A stretch of DNA of 64,000 nt from Pegea sp. RAD2-039 (Eukaryota; Chordata; Thaliacea; Salpida; Salpidae). The stretch lies in assembly GCA_034620365.1 (NCBI GenBank), contig JAQGEQ010000350.1:1-64000 (forward strand), written 5' to 3'. Below the pieces are notes generated by a model that did no database searches, was not told the DNA's origin, and saw only the letters and a program-made list of their open reading frames with translations. A program made the translations under genes and the position numbers. Shown here piece after piece: positions 29,701 to 54,045 of the stretch; position 1 is the first letter of the stretch, and each line of letters opens with the position of its first letter.

Positions 29701-31693
29701 TAAATCTATTTAAAATACATTTATTTCGGCTTTAATTTTGGTGCTGATAAATTATAAATAAACAAACATTTAATTTGTTGTTATGGAAACATAATCATGT
29801 TTAGTTTTTAAGTTGTACATCTAGAAAGTCAACTTGTATTATTAATACAATAAATTCTAATCTAGAGCTTTTTTAGCATTCAAAAATGTAAAACTATTTT
29901 TGGTTTAATTGTTGAAGTTTGCAATAGAATACTTGACTGAAATATCAGTTAAAAAGACATGATAAAAAAAAATTATTCGGTTTGACTTCTGCATAAAATT
30001 CTTCGCCTAACAAAAACAAATTAGCAATTATAAAAGACTTGTCTAGTAGACATCTGCCTCATAGACAAATTTTCTGTTTGGTATTTGAGTGCGTTTCAAG
30101 TACTTAACTCAAGGATAAGGGGTCTTTAAAATATTCAAAATTAATTGAATCGCTAAGAAGTAATTTAAGTTTGATAATCACTCATTTTTTACATCTATAT
30201 GTTCATGAGATTTTTCAATCTATCGTTGTTGTCATCTTCTAAGTATTTAATGAAAGTTAATGCTGAGAGCTATCAAAAAAAGTAACTTGGAAAGTTGATC
30301 AGTTAGTTATTTACTAAATTTACTATTTGCTTGATAAAAATTGATGAAAATATTATAATTCCTAAAAAATAAACTTCAAGCAATTTGCCAATTTCAACAG
30401 CGTTAAAAACTTTTTATTTTTTCTTCGAATAGCTTGACTTGCTACAATAATAACAAACTAACATAAACTAACATAGATTAGAAGTTGGTTCAAAGAAACT
30501 TGTTTTTATACTTTAATAGGTTTATTGTGTTTAAAAAAACAATTGGAAACATTTTTTGTTGCTTGTTTTAAAAATACTTCTGTAGGTTTTGCTATTATTT
30601 TACAAATTTCTTATATCAGCCTGCAGTGTTTACAAAATGATTTTTTTAAATTGCCATTCTATTTAAATAAACTTTGTTATCATTTGTAATTAGCTTTAAA
30701 AATAGTTTTTTATTTCATTTTTTGTAATATTTATACGTATTGGAAAGTCTTCAAGCTAACAAAGTTTTGAAATTAGTTTTTAGATCAACAACTTTTAATT
30801 AGAATAATTTTGATGAAGCTGTCGGTAACTGGTTCCACTTGAAACTTCGAAAGTTGAAAACAAACTATTTGAAAGTTGGTTCGCAGAGGCGGTTTGTGCA
30901 AAAGTTGCAATTAATCTCGTTTTAATGATAATTTAAAAATCTTCATTAAAAGATTTAGAAGAAAATAAATTTACTTTTATCTGGGATTGTATAAGTGCGG
31001 TTAGTTTGAAAACATTAAAAAAACAAACTTTGGAATTTCGAAGAACCAACCAAGTTCTTTCGGTGTTTTATTTACTCAGTTCAAAGGTCAACTAAAAAGG
31101 CGTTTTCCTGAAACTTATTGAATATTTCTAAAAGTGCCGACAAGTTTATTATTATTTACTCTAATTTGAAATTTAAGCAACAGGCAAGTAAATTGATAAA
31201 AATAAACTTTAAAATTAAAGATTTTTTCTTTTTTTTTTGCAAAATATAAATGACAACAAAGAAAGGGTTACTAAAAGAAGCTACAAATGAAATAAAACTT
31301 TCTTTGAATTGTAGCAGGAGGGAATTATAAATTTGTTGAAGTTCTTTTCCAATTATTCCTTTTTATTCAAAACTTTATTTTCATATCAAAAAGATTTTTG
31401 TAGAATTTTTTAGAAACTTCTTAATTGAAACTATTTAAATTTCATGAAAAAATTCACCGAAAACAGATAAAAGCTCAAATTGAAATGACTGTTTAAATAT
31501 TCATACTTTGAAAAATAAAATCTTATCAAAATGTTTCTAAATATTTAAGTTTCAAAAGAAAGCTGATTTGAGGTTAGAAATATTTAAATGAAGTCAACTT
31601 AAAGATAAGATGACAGATTTAAACATAAAATTAGAAGTCAGAGATAGGGACACAATAATGAATATAGAAGTTTACAAGATGTTGATGAGGATT
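26762..31693. other. Intergenic spacer between KLF and CYFIP 3' ends
   Basis: The first 200 bases still contain several TGACGTCA motifs and belong to the KLF 3' region. The rest is very AT-rich with only short, compositionally simple frames. I see no exon, RNA gene or repeat array. The two flanking genes converge here. Confidence 0.6.
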
Positions 31694-43240
<11,547 letters not shown>

Positions 43241-43242
43241 GA

Positions 43243-45835
43243 TGTAGTATAACAGTAAAGTACTTTGCCGCTGACGTAAATGTGTTATTCTTCATTCTCG
43301 TATATTCCGTTGTCATTCGGTACAGACCGTGTTATAAAATTTATTTTAAAAATTGACCGACTGTTGAAACAAGGAAAACTATCTATAAACTCAAATAGTC
43401 CGTCGGTATTCATAGAGTAGCCTCACTGGAAGAAGACTTTCATCACTTTCTTAGACAGGTGTGTACCAATAGGAATGATGAGGACAAATGGGCTGTGGTT
43501 GTAAGTTGTGCAGCCCCAGAAGTATACCGGTTCTTTGAAAGCTGTCAGACTTATGTAGAAGCTGAAGCGACGCTGGAACGGTTGTATATAAAGAAACCAA
43601 ATGAAATTTGTGCGCGTCATCTACTACGCATAGAAAAGCAGAAGGCTATAGAAGGCGCACTTTTGTACGTTAAAGATCTGTGGTTTTGAGTTTAGCAGCA
43701 GCAGAACACAGGGATAGTATGATCAGGAATTCATTTATAGATTGATCATCAAGTTTAAGAAAGAGTTTTTAACAGCATGAAACTTTTACATTGAAGGAAG
43801 CCTTTAACCAACTGTTGATACTGAAGATAGCCCGATGGAACAACCAAGTTGAATCAGTTGAGGCTGCAGAAGAAGCAGTGAACTCAATGAAACTTAAGGA
43901 AGAGGACCAAGCGGAACCGACCATGGAAGAAGTTTATCTAAAATGTGGAAGAAGCAAACTTCATGATCTTAAAAGATGCCGAGTTGGTTCAAGCTTATGT
44001 TTCAAATGCGAGAAGGAGGGACACTGTAGTCGAGCCTATCATCTTCAAGGTCTTCTAAGAAACAATCATGGAAAGAACTGCAAGGACTAGATAAGGTATG
44101 AAGTACTGGGGCTTACTCGATTTTCCAGGAAATTGAACCATGCGATGGTAGATGTCTCTGTTGCGAGCAAAGTATTTAAGGATCTTATTGATACTGGATC
44201 CTCGAAGAGCTTTAAAAGTAGAAAGATTGATAGAAACTTAAAATTTTATAAATTTAAAGTTCATTTAAGGTGAAAATCGCTCAACCATCTAAGATGTACA
44301 AAATAAATAGATTTTACAAAGTCAAATCTCTCGGTGTAGAGGTGGTGCTTGGAAAGATCTTCTTTAAAACTCATAAGAAGATTGTGTTTGAGTTAGGAAG
44401 TCCAAAAGAAGATTTAGTGATACACACTACATATGTAACGAAATTGTCAAATGTTTTAGATGTAGACAGAGAGAACATTATAGACATTCGTGTGATGTTC
44501 AAATTAGTTCATTTAAGAAGCAGCCGCATAGGAAAAGTAATTAGAGAACAGTTCATATGACAGCCAAGATCAGAACCGAGTACTTGAGCGCTACTCAGCT
44601 TAATGAAAGCGCATCCGGGCGCTCTAGTTATTATGAGGTAGAAAAGCTAAAAAATGAAAGCAGAAGAAGAGATCCTACTTCACAGTCTAAAGAACAAATA
44701 TAAACGCTGTAAGGAAGAGCAGGATGGAAGCAATCACAAACGGCGACGGCAGAGATATGAGCGTTTTCTCAATAATAATAGTGAATTCCGTAGAAGTTGT
44801 TACAACCGCAGTGGAAGAAAAGGCAGTGGAAGCGGGATAACAAACTTTGTGGCGCTGGAACGTCCTTTCTATCCTTTTTATTGTTGAATTTCGATTGGTC
44901 CTTTTTATTAAGTACAAAGGTTTTTTGTAGAACAGCCCCATGCCACCCACAATTCTAACTACGTCGGAGACACAAAAATGACATTTAATGAATTGCAGTA
45001 TATAGAGTAGAAGAGCTTTGTTTCCGAGGTTATTGGATAGAAAGAGATCATATAAACCTGATCAGGAGAGTTGAAAAAATTCTGATGAATCTTCAGCCCT
45101 TTACAAATCCAAATCGTTGCAAACTGCACAGAAACTTATTTTGGCTTATGAAGATGGATTTAAAGTTTAAGATAAGGTCCATTAATCCTCTATGAAAAGA
45201 GAAAGAGCTTCATACTATCACTCCAGAAGAAGAAATGTCAAAGGTTCCTGTCCTTGTTCTAGCCAATAAACAAGATGATGATAGTGAAAAGAATGTTGAA
45301 CTGCTGGAAGTAAACCCGATGTACACGTGAGTCCGTAACCCCAATTTCAGGACATTCAAAGTATCTCGAGGGATCTAGCCTCAAATGCTGATGAACAGGA
45401 CTTTGACGTTCATTCAGGACGTGGTAATAAAAAGGAAAGTCACCGACGGGTTTCACGAAGTGATTTAAAGGAGAACTCAGATGATAACATCAAGACTAAA
45501 GAGGAAGAAGATGAAGAAATGGGCGAATCTAGTGTACCTCCAATGGGGCAATAACGTAGAACTTTGGTAGTTCGGTCACCAGCAGTGGTAACTCCAGCCC
45601 AAAGACCGGGAGAAAACAGCGGTCCACCAGATCATTTAAAGATGTACTTCTAAAGTGCTATGATTGCGGCTAATTGTAGTTGATGGCAATAATGAGACAA
45701 CGTGCGATCTTTTCTGTTCGAACTAATCATTTGGTTGAGGATATTGTGGTAAAGCAGTAAAGTATTTTGCCGCTAACGTAAATTTGTTAAACGCCATTCT
45801 TGTTTAGGTCGTTGTCATTCGGTAACAAGACGTGT
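43243..45835 (+). mobile_element. Degenerate Ty3/gypsy-like LTR retrotransposon
   Basis: The left end (43250-43330, AGTAAAGTACTTTGCCGCTG ... GTTGTCATTCGGTA) is repeated at the right end (45752-45835), diverged, as expected for LTR remnants. Between them is a gag-like stretch at 43459-43689 (PNEICARHLLRIEKQ). A second gag stretch at 43791-44090 has a broken zinc knuckle, CFKCEKEGHCSRAY, whose last Cys is replaced by Tyr. Near 44188 is a protease active site, LIDTGSSKSF. A post-protease stretch at 44270-44560 contains GKIFFKTHKKIVFELG. No reverse transcriptase or integrase is recognisable. Multiple stops and frame changes show it is dead. A host-like GTPase fragment lies inside it near 45200. 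Confidence 0.72.
45195..45330 (+). pseudogene. Fragment resembling an ARF/ARL GTPase G4 motif
   Basis: An open stretch of about 40 codons reads KELHTITPEEEMSKVPVLVL followed by ANKQDDDSEKN. VPVLVLANKQD is the guanine-specificity (NKxD) segment of ARF-like small GTPases, preceded by ELH as in ARLs. It is closed by stops on both sides and no other GTPase motif is visible. It is probably a captured or retrocopied fragment inside the dead LTR element. Chance similarity over so short a stretch cannot be excluded. Confidence 0.4.
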
Positions 45836-47602
45836 TGTGGGTAGCGTTCATCTTTGGTATTGGAAACATCATTAGCGTTCATCTTAGCCATCTTAATAAT
45901 TCTAATAAATCTTCATATAACGAGTCATTATCATTACAATTGGTAAGTTTTAGGTGAGTTTAAACAACCCTGCAGTAGGCAATTCAAAAAATAAAGTTGT
46001 TATCTTCTTCAAACATAAGAATGCTTGTTTTGAACATTATTTATTACAAATTAACGAAAAGTAATGAGTTATAGGAATTTTCAGTTTTTACAAATTTCTA
46101 TAGAAAACATTTACCATTTAAATAGGTATTCAATTTTCAACATTTTCTATTTGTACAGTTAGTTTTCAGGCATAATTTACCAAACTTGAAATAAAAATAA
46201 GCTGAACTTATGAAAAGTAATTTAACACTTCATTAGTATTTTATAAATAAAATTTTTGGATTATCACAGTTTTTGATTTGAACTGATAAATATTTTATCA
46301 GCCACAAAATGAAATTTGTTAAATAATAACCTACAACAGTTTGTGTAAATTATATAAAATTTTGTTCAGTTAAACAAGATATTTGAAAAAAGAATTTGTT
46401 ATTTTTCTTGAACTTAAATCTGTAAACTTTGTAAATAACTTTGTCAGTTCAAAAAAGTTAAATTCATTCTTTAAATCATCAAGAACAAAATAAATTTCGT
46501 GTTAAATAAGAAATAAAGATTGTTAAAATAGAACTTAACGAGCACAAGATGTCATGTAATTGACACAAACGGGAAAAACTATTTATATAAGATCAGTATT
46601 TAAAAAGTATTTCAGTAACCGCGTCAATAATGTTACGTCATGCTTAAAGTATCAGCAATAATTAGTTGACTTAAAACTAGTCTAAAGTAGATGTGACTTA
46701 AAATTTAATTTCATCGAAATAAATATAACTTTTTAGTTTCAAAAACTAATATCTTGTACAAAGTTTGTAATTGCTACAAAGCTCTATAAGTTGTTTTATT
46801 TAATAGCTGTTCAAAAAAATAACTTTGTTGTTTATTATTTTTTAGTTTAATTAAATAATAAAAGTTAGAAAAGAAGTAGGTTATTATGAAAATTTCTAAA
46901 TTGAATTAAAATTGATGATTAGATTTTAAGCACATTTCAAATACTTTCATGTTTAACCAGTTTGTTTTTCCTTCTGTAATTCAATTCTCAGTTTTATTGC
47001 TGTTTTTTTTCTTATCAATTTTAAACTTTTTTTTATTCTGCCAGAAATAGTTTCGCTATAATCAGCTTTATTTGATGTTCAACAAATCACTTTCTTGTTT
47101 TTTATGAATTTAATTGATTTTACTTCTTGCAAATTTCTTTTGCTTTTTATTTTGCAAAAATCGAATAATTTTGTAAAATAAGTTTTAGTTATGTTGTTAA
47201 AAATATGAAATATTTTTTAATAATTTGAAGTTTCTTGTAAAGTGTTGAATTTCAGTTAAAGTTAAAATAGTTTTAAAAAGAAAGTTAGGAAGTGATACGT
47301 AGAATATAAAGTTGAAGTTTATGGTGAGTCAAAGCACTTCTTCGTTTCCTCATTAAACGGAAAAACGAAAACAATTTCAACTTTTTCATTTAAAGCTCTA
47401 ACTTTTCTATTTAGTTTTTATAATACTTTAATTTCAAAACCAGTTTTTTTATAGTTTCCAACATTTTTGGGTTTTTATACATTCAGAAGAACTTTAGAAG
47501 TTCTAATTTAAATTATTTGAAATCTTTTAGGAAACTTTTTTTCATCATAGATCTTTTAGAAGAACAAGAGCAAGTCAGTTCAATTTTTTTGAGTTTTTTC
47601 AG
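45836..47602. other. AT-rich spacer before the calcium-sensor gene
   Basis: No gene recognised. The end of this stretch (TTTTTTCAG at 47594-47602) looks like a splice acceptor leading in frame into the next gene, so an upstream exon may lie here unrecognised. Confidence 0.5.
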
Positions 47603-47637
47603 GTAGCTTCAGGAAGTTTGTTCGTGAAATTAATAGA

Positions 47638-48222
47638 ATGTTGAAAAACAGCAGAAAAAATGTGAAATACTCTGAAATAATTGACTTAATTGCCGCCACT
47701 AAATTTAATCAAGATGAGTTAGAAGAATTATATGAAGACTTTATTAGGGAAAACCCCTCAGGAAGTTTTGATCTTACGCGATTCAAAGATCAATTTCGTG
47801 CTGCAGGATTACCTTTAGAAAACGTGGACTTATTCGCTACTGAGATATTTCGTGCTTTTGATGTTAACCATGACAACCGCATCGATTTTCGCGAACATCT
47901 AATCGCTAGAAGTATCATTTCACGCGGGAACTCTTTGGGCAAACTGCGTTGGCTCTTCTGTATCTTTGATCATGATGAAGATGGACTTCTATCAACTTCT
48001 GAACTTCTCGGAGCAGCTCAGGTTGTTTGTAATATGGCAGTTTCAGTAGGGGAACATGTCATCTCAAACCCTCCGACCCCTAAAAACTGGACTGATTCCT
48101 TCAAGAAGAAGTTAGGAAAGAAGACATCAGACGGAATAAACTTGGAGGATTTTGTGCTTGTAGCTAAGAACGACAAGTTGATTGACATGTTGTTGTCTTT
48201 CTCATCGAAGCTTTATGTATAA
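47638..48222 (+). CDS. Neuronal calcium sensor-like EF-hand protein
   Basis: 194 residues with the architecture of the recoverin/NCS family, which couple calcium to membrane or kinase targets. EF1 is degenerate (NPSGSFDL), as in all NCS proteins. EF2 DVNHDNRIDFRE and EF3 DHDEDGLLSTSE keep the Asp/Asn and final Glu calcium ligands. EF4 is lost: KKTSDGINLEDF replaces the loop. The flanking words FRAFD ... IDFREHLIA and the C-terminal EDFVLVAKNDK fit the family. The N-terminus lacks the Met-Gly myristoylation signal. The frame stays open upstream (SFRKFVREINRM) to a good acceptor at 47602, so the true protein may start in an unseen 5' exon that supplies it. Which family member it is cannot be told. 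Confidence 0.78.
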   Translation: MLKNSRKNVKYSEIIDLIAATKFNQDELEELYEDFIRENPSGSFDLTRFKDQFRAAGLPLENVDLFATEIFRAFDVNHDNRIDFREHLIARSIISRGNSLGKLRWLFCIFDHDEDGLLSTSELLGAAQVVCNMAVSVGEHVISNPPTPKNWTDSFKKKLGKKTSDGINLEDFVLVAKNDKLIDMLLSFSSKLYV

Positions 48223-49169
48223 AAACTGAAGCCAATTTGTAAATAAGACATTTTGTCAAACTTATACACTGGAAATCATTTGTAAATATTTTGTGCTTAA
48301 ATTGAAGTCGGACTGTTTTAATGCGTAGGTCGAGATGTTGATGACGTCATCAGTTTATAAATTCACATTTATGTATTATAAAACTAACGAAATTATTTTC
48401 TTTAAATTTGCATTCTGTAAACTCCTATTAACTGAAATAAGTTTTTTCATCAAATTTATATTTTCTTGATTCTAATATACCGAAGAAGTTGCCGATTGAT
48501 ATTAAGCATTTTTCGAAAAACTAAAATATTAATAAATATTTTCAACAAAGTTGTTATATTGTTACTACTCTTTAAGCCAATGTTTCCTAAACTGAGTCTT
48601 TGGAATTATTTAAGGTAGTATAAGTTCACAAGTTGTATATAACAATGATCAATTTGTAATTTATTGTTTTTATTAAGCTTGCAAACATATAAACAAATAT
48701 TAAAGTAATCTGTAAGTTGAAAAAATGAATAAGAACTCATCATATATCTGATTAGTTAGAAATTTTTAAAAGTTATTTTGATTAAAAATATAAAAAATTT
48801 TTATATAAATTAGAAGGTAATTTAATCTTAAAGTTAAAAAAAGATTTTTTTAGTTGATACTTTTGTAATCAGAAAACATTTAATTATAAATTTTATTTGA
48901 AATCTAAAAATATTCAGTTTTTTGATTTAAGTTAGTTTTCAAAATATTTGCAAGAAAGTTTTTTGTCTTCAAATAAATGAATTAATCAGAAAAAGTGGAA
49001 AGAACATTTTCCTATTCAATTATTAAAGATCTTTAGAGAAAAAAGCTTAGACGATTATCTATTGTTTAAACATTTCTCTATTTTATACAAAATTAAAAGA
49101 ACAATTTGAAACAAGCAATTAAATAAAATGTTGATTTGAAATCAAATTCAGAAAGTTTGAAGCTATCTG
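48223..49169. other. AT-rich spacer, convergent 3' ends
   Basis: Between the calcium-sensor gene (plus) and the end of guanylate cyclase (minus). A TGACGTCATCAG motif occurs near 48341. No gene or structured element seen. Confidence 0.6.
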
Positions 49170-51570
49170 TTAAACTTCCGTCTCATCATCAATCTTCTGA
49201 GGATCTATTTTCTTCTTCACATCAACTGGAGGAGAATACGAATCAAGAAAATATCCAACCCCGGGAATGTGATCCGGAAAACCACTTGGTAGCGCTTCTC
49301 GCGGGCGAGCAGTGAACTTAAATCCAGCTGTTTTACTCAGAAAGCTACAATATCAAAAACCATAAAATAAAAAAGGAAAAATGTATCTAGAAATCCACCT
49401 GTAGCAAGTAGGACTGATATAGATGCGACCAGGTTCACTACAAGACTCAAACTTGTTTGCAAGAGTCACATTGTTACCGAATAAACAATATCTTTGCTTC
49501 CTTGTTCCTAGAACCCCACTAACCACCGAACCAGTATGCAAACCGATTCTCATCTGATAAAAATCTTTTTAATTTCTCATTGCTTCGATTTGCTGAGTCA
49601 TCAAGTTAATTCAAGATTGTTATTTTTTGCTGACAAATACGAAATGTTGATATCGATTAGAAGGTGGATTAAACAGAAAGTTTCCTTCAGTTGGCATTTG
49701 TTTAATAAAAGAAAGTTTAATTGATATTAGATTTCAATACTTGAAGAAACAACTTGCATAACATCATGACGTCATCATCATGACGTCATCATGAGAGCTC
49801 ACTTTAACAGCAGCGCCATCAGGTGCTGACACGCGACTTGCTTGCTTCAACATGAACAAAGCCATCCAAGCAACTTGTTGAGCATGCGTTTGTGATTTTG
49901 AATGCAAACCACCAGCCACACAGTACGCGTCACCAATCGTTTCGACCTGAAAGCGCGCGATTTCGAGGCTGAAATGTCATTTAAAGGTTACAAGGATACT
50001 TTATAGACGTCAAAGATTCCACATTTTCGATCAAACTCCACATACAGGTCACCTAGCAACGAAATTACTTCCATCGCGCTACATCGTGAACAGATTGAAG
50101 TGAAACCAACAATATCCGAGAACAACATCGTGACATCCTGAAGTGATGACGTCACAAAGTGCTACACGCGTCACATCTCACCTTTAGCTCCTTGGCAAGG
50201 ATGTTATTTCCGGTGAGAAGTGTTTTAGCGACATCTGCCGGAAACATCGAGTACAAAAGCTCGACGTTTAACTTCCGCTCGCTTTCCAAAGCGCGATTGT
50301 TCTCTTCAAGTGTTTCCCTAACAACCACAAGTGGTGATGACGTCATCAGATGCACTAAATCTCACCTCAACTTCCTCATCCTTCTCTTCAGACCCTCTTG
50401 AGCTTTTGACTGCTCACCAACGAGTATGACGTCACGTGTCGCGTCGTGTATCGGGATATCAGAGATGTAACTGCAGAAGCCACCCAGTTGATCTAAGCTT
50501 CGAATATAAGGCGATCCGAAGAAGATCAGAAGATCTTTCCTCCCACAAAACATCATTTGTCCTCGAATTTGCATCTTCTGTGAGAAGTCGTGACGTCAAA
50601 AGTGGTGATGACGTCACGAAAATTTCAGTGGGAAATCCCCGAAACTTGAATAAGTCGCGAGAAATATCCTCATCAATGACGTCATAAAATAAGTGATGTT
50701 AATGACGTCATAAGTTTGAACAAAAAGTTTAAGAAAGAAACTTACATAAAATAAACATGATGACGTCATTACTCACCGCGTGAACGCCGATTTGTTTGTT
50801 CTTCTGAACGAGTTGAATAGAGAAGGTTTGATTGAGACGCGCGTAGATTGATTCAAAACTAATTTGCATATTCTCAAAACTGGGAGTCGATATTTGAAAG
50901 AAATCAGTGAAGAGATTGTGTCCAAAGATCACTTCGAAACCGCGATCCACGTGAATAGCGCGAAGTAACGCCACGCCCACTTGAAGTACTCTCAAATCGC
51001 GGTTGATAATTACATGAAACGGGAAGATTCGGCAAAAGTTCGAAGTCATTATTCGCGGTGATGACGTCATCGCTCGTTTCGGCGGGTTTGTGATTTGACC
51101 ACGATAATCCGAAAAAAATCGACTACGCGCTGTGACGTCATCATCATCGATGAGTCGTAGTTGAAATGAAGCAAACGAAGGTGTGACGTCAACATCATCG
51201 CGATGCAAACGATGAAGAATTTGAGAAAGAGTTTCAACTGGAGTGATGACGTCACAGAGAATGTTGATGTTAAAGAGCAGAGAAGAGAGTTTCTGGAGAA
51301 TTCCGGAAGTGAAAAGATGTAAAGTGAACATCCGAGTCTGAATCTCAACGATCAGAGAAGAAGACTCCGCAAAAGCGCGATACGACGATCCTTCGCGTTT
51401 CCATGAAGACGAGGGACTCTTTTGGTCACAAACTGATCGAAATCCTTCAATTGAGTTGATAAAGTCTTCAAGATTGCTTGCTACAGCAAATAGCTCCGTG
51501 TTACTATTAGCAACCAATGACGTAATCATCTCACGACCGAACTCTGACGTCACGACATCACAATTGGTGT
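49170..51570 (-). CDS. Soluble guanylate cyclase alpha subunit (5' part missing, apparent frameshift)
   Basis: Makes cGMP in response to nitric oxide as an alpha/beta heterodimer. Exons (minus): 51570-50777, 50577-50366, 50317-50182, 50137-50001, 49946-49803, 49553-49399, 49344-49170. The first covers the end of the haem-NO-like domain and the HNOBA region ([20 protein letters not shown]). Then come [20 protein letters not shown], the signalling helix ([19 protein letters not shown]) and the cyclase domain: [42 protein letters not shown] and [19 protein letters not shown]. The DIVGFT aspartate and overall wording point to alpha rather than beta. The exon at 50137 is 137 nt although its neighbours need a multiple of three: after GDLY (near 50040) one base appears missing. 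The start lies upstream of the satellite-bearing intron and was not found. Introns are rich in TGACGTCA. Confidence 0.9.
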
Positions 51571-51602
51571 CTGTAAAAAAAGATTTCCAAAATTTTCGGT
51601 TC

Positions 51603-52285
51603 TTAGCACCTTGACTTGTAAAAACTCCTCGACCAACAACACCAAGTCAATAATAGCTTGTCTTTCAAACAAATCTTGTGCTTGGTCGTTGAAGGTGTTG
51701 AAGACTCACTTGCTTCTAGCAATTTGACTTGTAAAAACTCCTCGACCAACAACACCAAGTCAATAATAACTTGTCTTACAAACAAATCTTGTGTTTGGTT
51801 GTTGAAGGTGCTGAAGACTCACTTGTTTCTAGCACCTTGACTTGTAAAAACTCCTCGACCAACAACACCAAGTCAATAATAACTTGTCTTACAAACAAAT
51901 CTTGTGCTTGGTTGTTGAAGATGCTGAAGACTCACTTGCTTCTAGCACCTTGACTTGTAAAAACTCCTCGACCACCAACACCAAGTCAATTATAACTTGT
52001 CTTACAAACAAATCTTGTGATTGGTTGTTGAAGATGCTGAAGACTCACTTGCTTCTAGCACCTTGACTTGTAAAAACTCCTCGACCACCAACACCAAGTC
52101 AATTATAACTTGTCTTACAAACAAATCTTGTGATTGGTTGTTGAAGATGCTGAAGACTCACTTGTTTCTAGCACCTTGACTTGTAAAAACTCCTCGACCA
52201 ACAACACCAAGTCAATAATAACTTGTCTTACAAACAAATCTTGTGTTTGGTTGTTGAAGGTGCTAAAGACTCGCTTGCTTCTAAA
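51603..52285 (+). repeat. 113-bp tandem satellite, array 5
   Basis: About six units in the region upstream of guanylate cyclase exon 51570, beginning some 30 bases before its acceptor. Here the array runs antisense to the gene, unlike arrays 1-4. Confidence 0.95.
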
Positions 52286-53797
52286 ATTTACTTTAAGAGT
52301 AGTGTAGAAATTCCTGTCGGTTTGAAATGTTTGGGACGCTTCTAATTTTTAGATTGCTGTTAAACAAATTATGATTGATCATTGAAATTATGGAATGAAG
52401 TTTTTGGAAAACGTTTCAAATTTGTAGTTGGAAATTAGATTAAATGACAAAGTGACTAGTTTGTTCTAAAATCTGTCACAATATATTTCAATTACGTTTG
52501 CAACATAATAGCTTCTAAAAGCTTTTTTGACTTTATTTGTTAGTTACTATGACTAAATTATATGTAAAAACGATCCTCCTCTGTTATCGATTTTTATTCA
52601 ACTTCAGTTTACTTCTCTTATTGATTTAATTTTTTCTTTAAAAATCTTACAGAAAAAAAGCTTGACCGAAATTATTCCACAAAACTACTAAAAACCTCGA
52701 GTGATAATGTTTTAAACCGATTAAAATGAGATAGATTTTCAAATCAACTTTTCTTACTGAAAATATCTGAATAGAGAAGTAGTTGTTTTGTCAGTTTCTT
52801 TTCATTAAAAGTTGTTTCTTTATTCACTGTAGTCTCCTTGTCATCCAACCAAAGTAATCTGTAAGAATTTGTCCGTTTACAAAACTTAATTCAATTTACA
52901 AGCAAGAAATTTAAAGACCTAAATCTCTCAATCACGTCACAACCTTTATTTATCAAAAAGGTTTTGAAGGTATTTTGCATAAAGTGTTCCTGAAAAACAG
53001 AAATTTAAAAAATTTGAAAATATTTTTGACATATTCGAATTTTATAGGAAATTTTGATATTTATTTTCTCTTGAAATACATTATTAGTTTTGAATAGAAT
53101 TGTCTGACAAGTTCATCATGCTTTCCAGCATATGAAGTAATTATTGATGAAATATCAACATATATCACAAAACAAAACTTTTTAGAGATTTGCTTGTTTA
53201 TCCAGCACTGATAGAAAGTTTTTAATTCCGAAATTATATTTGGGTTTTGTTGTCATTTTGAAAACAGCTGGAAATCTTTATGGTTATTATAAAGAAAAAT
53301 TATAAAGCTATAAATCATTTTATTGATCAGCAAAGTATTTCTTTTGATTAACTTTTGTCATGAACTTTTTTCTCTTCAATTGAATAATTCAAATATTTGT
53401 ATTTTAATAATTTAAAAGAAAGTATTTGAGGTCGAAACTGAATTCAATAACAGCGTTTCAAGTCCTTATTACATCTTCCTAGTCGTTTATGTTTCCAAAA
53501 TAATTTCGATTATTCGTTATATGTATCTCGTTTAAGAAAATCACTTTAATAAAATATTATAAAAAGTCTTTGAATTTTTTTCTATGATTTGATGCATGAT
53601 AAAGACTTAAATAAATTTAAAGATACTTTTAAAAAGCTTATATTTGCACAAAATTAATTACTTTAATTAAAATTCAAATATTTTGAAATAATCATTATTT
53701 TAAGCTAAACTTTTTAAAGATAAAAATCTATTTATGAAGAATAAATTCTCAGGTAATTAATTAGCGTTAATATTGAAGTCAAATAATGAATAATTAA
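52286..53797. other. AT-rich stretch, no gene seen
   Basis: Probably intron or intergenic DNA. The missing 5' exons of guanylate cyclase could be here or further right, but I could not find a haem-NO domain exon. Confidence 0.5.
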
Positions 53798-54045
53798 TCA
53801 AACCGTTGGAGCTACTAAATACAACATGGTTGTTTTTAGACGTTCAGCACCAGCTGATACTGATAATATTTCAGAGCATTTTCTAGACTTTTGTAAAGTT
53901 GGGCCAGCACAGAAAGTTGTAGGAAAGCAGCCAGAAATGCTGTTACTATATCTAGAATGTTGCTCTAATGGTGGACTGCAAGTACTTGGGCGACCACCAC
54001 TGTAGTAACCTTTATCTGGCAAATCACTCTCTTCTGTGCTTGAAT
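53798..54045 (-). CDS. Last exon of an unrecognised gene
   Basis: Open from a good acceptor (TTTTTCACACAG, ag at 54047-54046) to a stop at 53800-53798, about 81 residues. It starts SSTEESDLPDKGYYSGGRPS and ends LKTTMLYLVAPTV. Ser-, Pro- and Thr-rich; no domain recognised. The codons look non-random against the AT-rich flanks, which is the main reason to believe it. Preceding exons should lie to the right on the minus strand but were not identified. Confidence 0.4.

Noticed and set aside
44654..44950. Basic protein rich in Arg and Lys (77 residues) and its antisense frame
   Set aside because: Inside the decayed LTR element, no conserved domain; probably remnant of pol or noise.
49353..51553. 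Guanylate cyclase beta subunit or membrane guanylate cyclase
   Set aside because: The HNOBA wording, [20 protein letters not shown] and DIVGFT fit the alpha subunit better; no transmembrane segment is seen.
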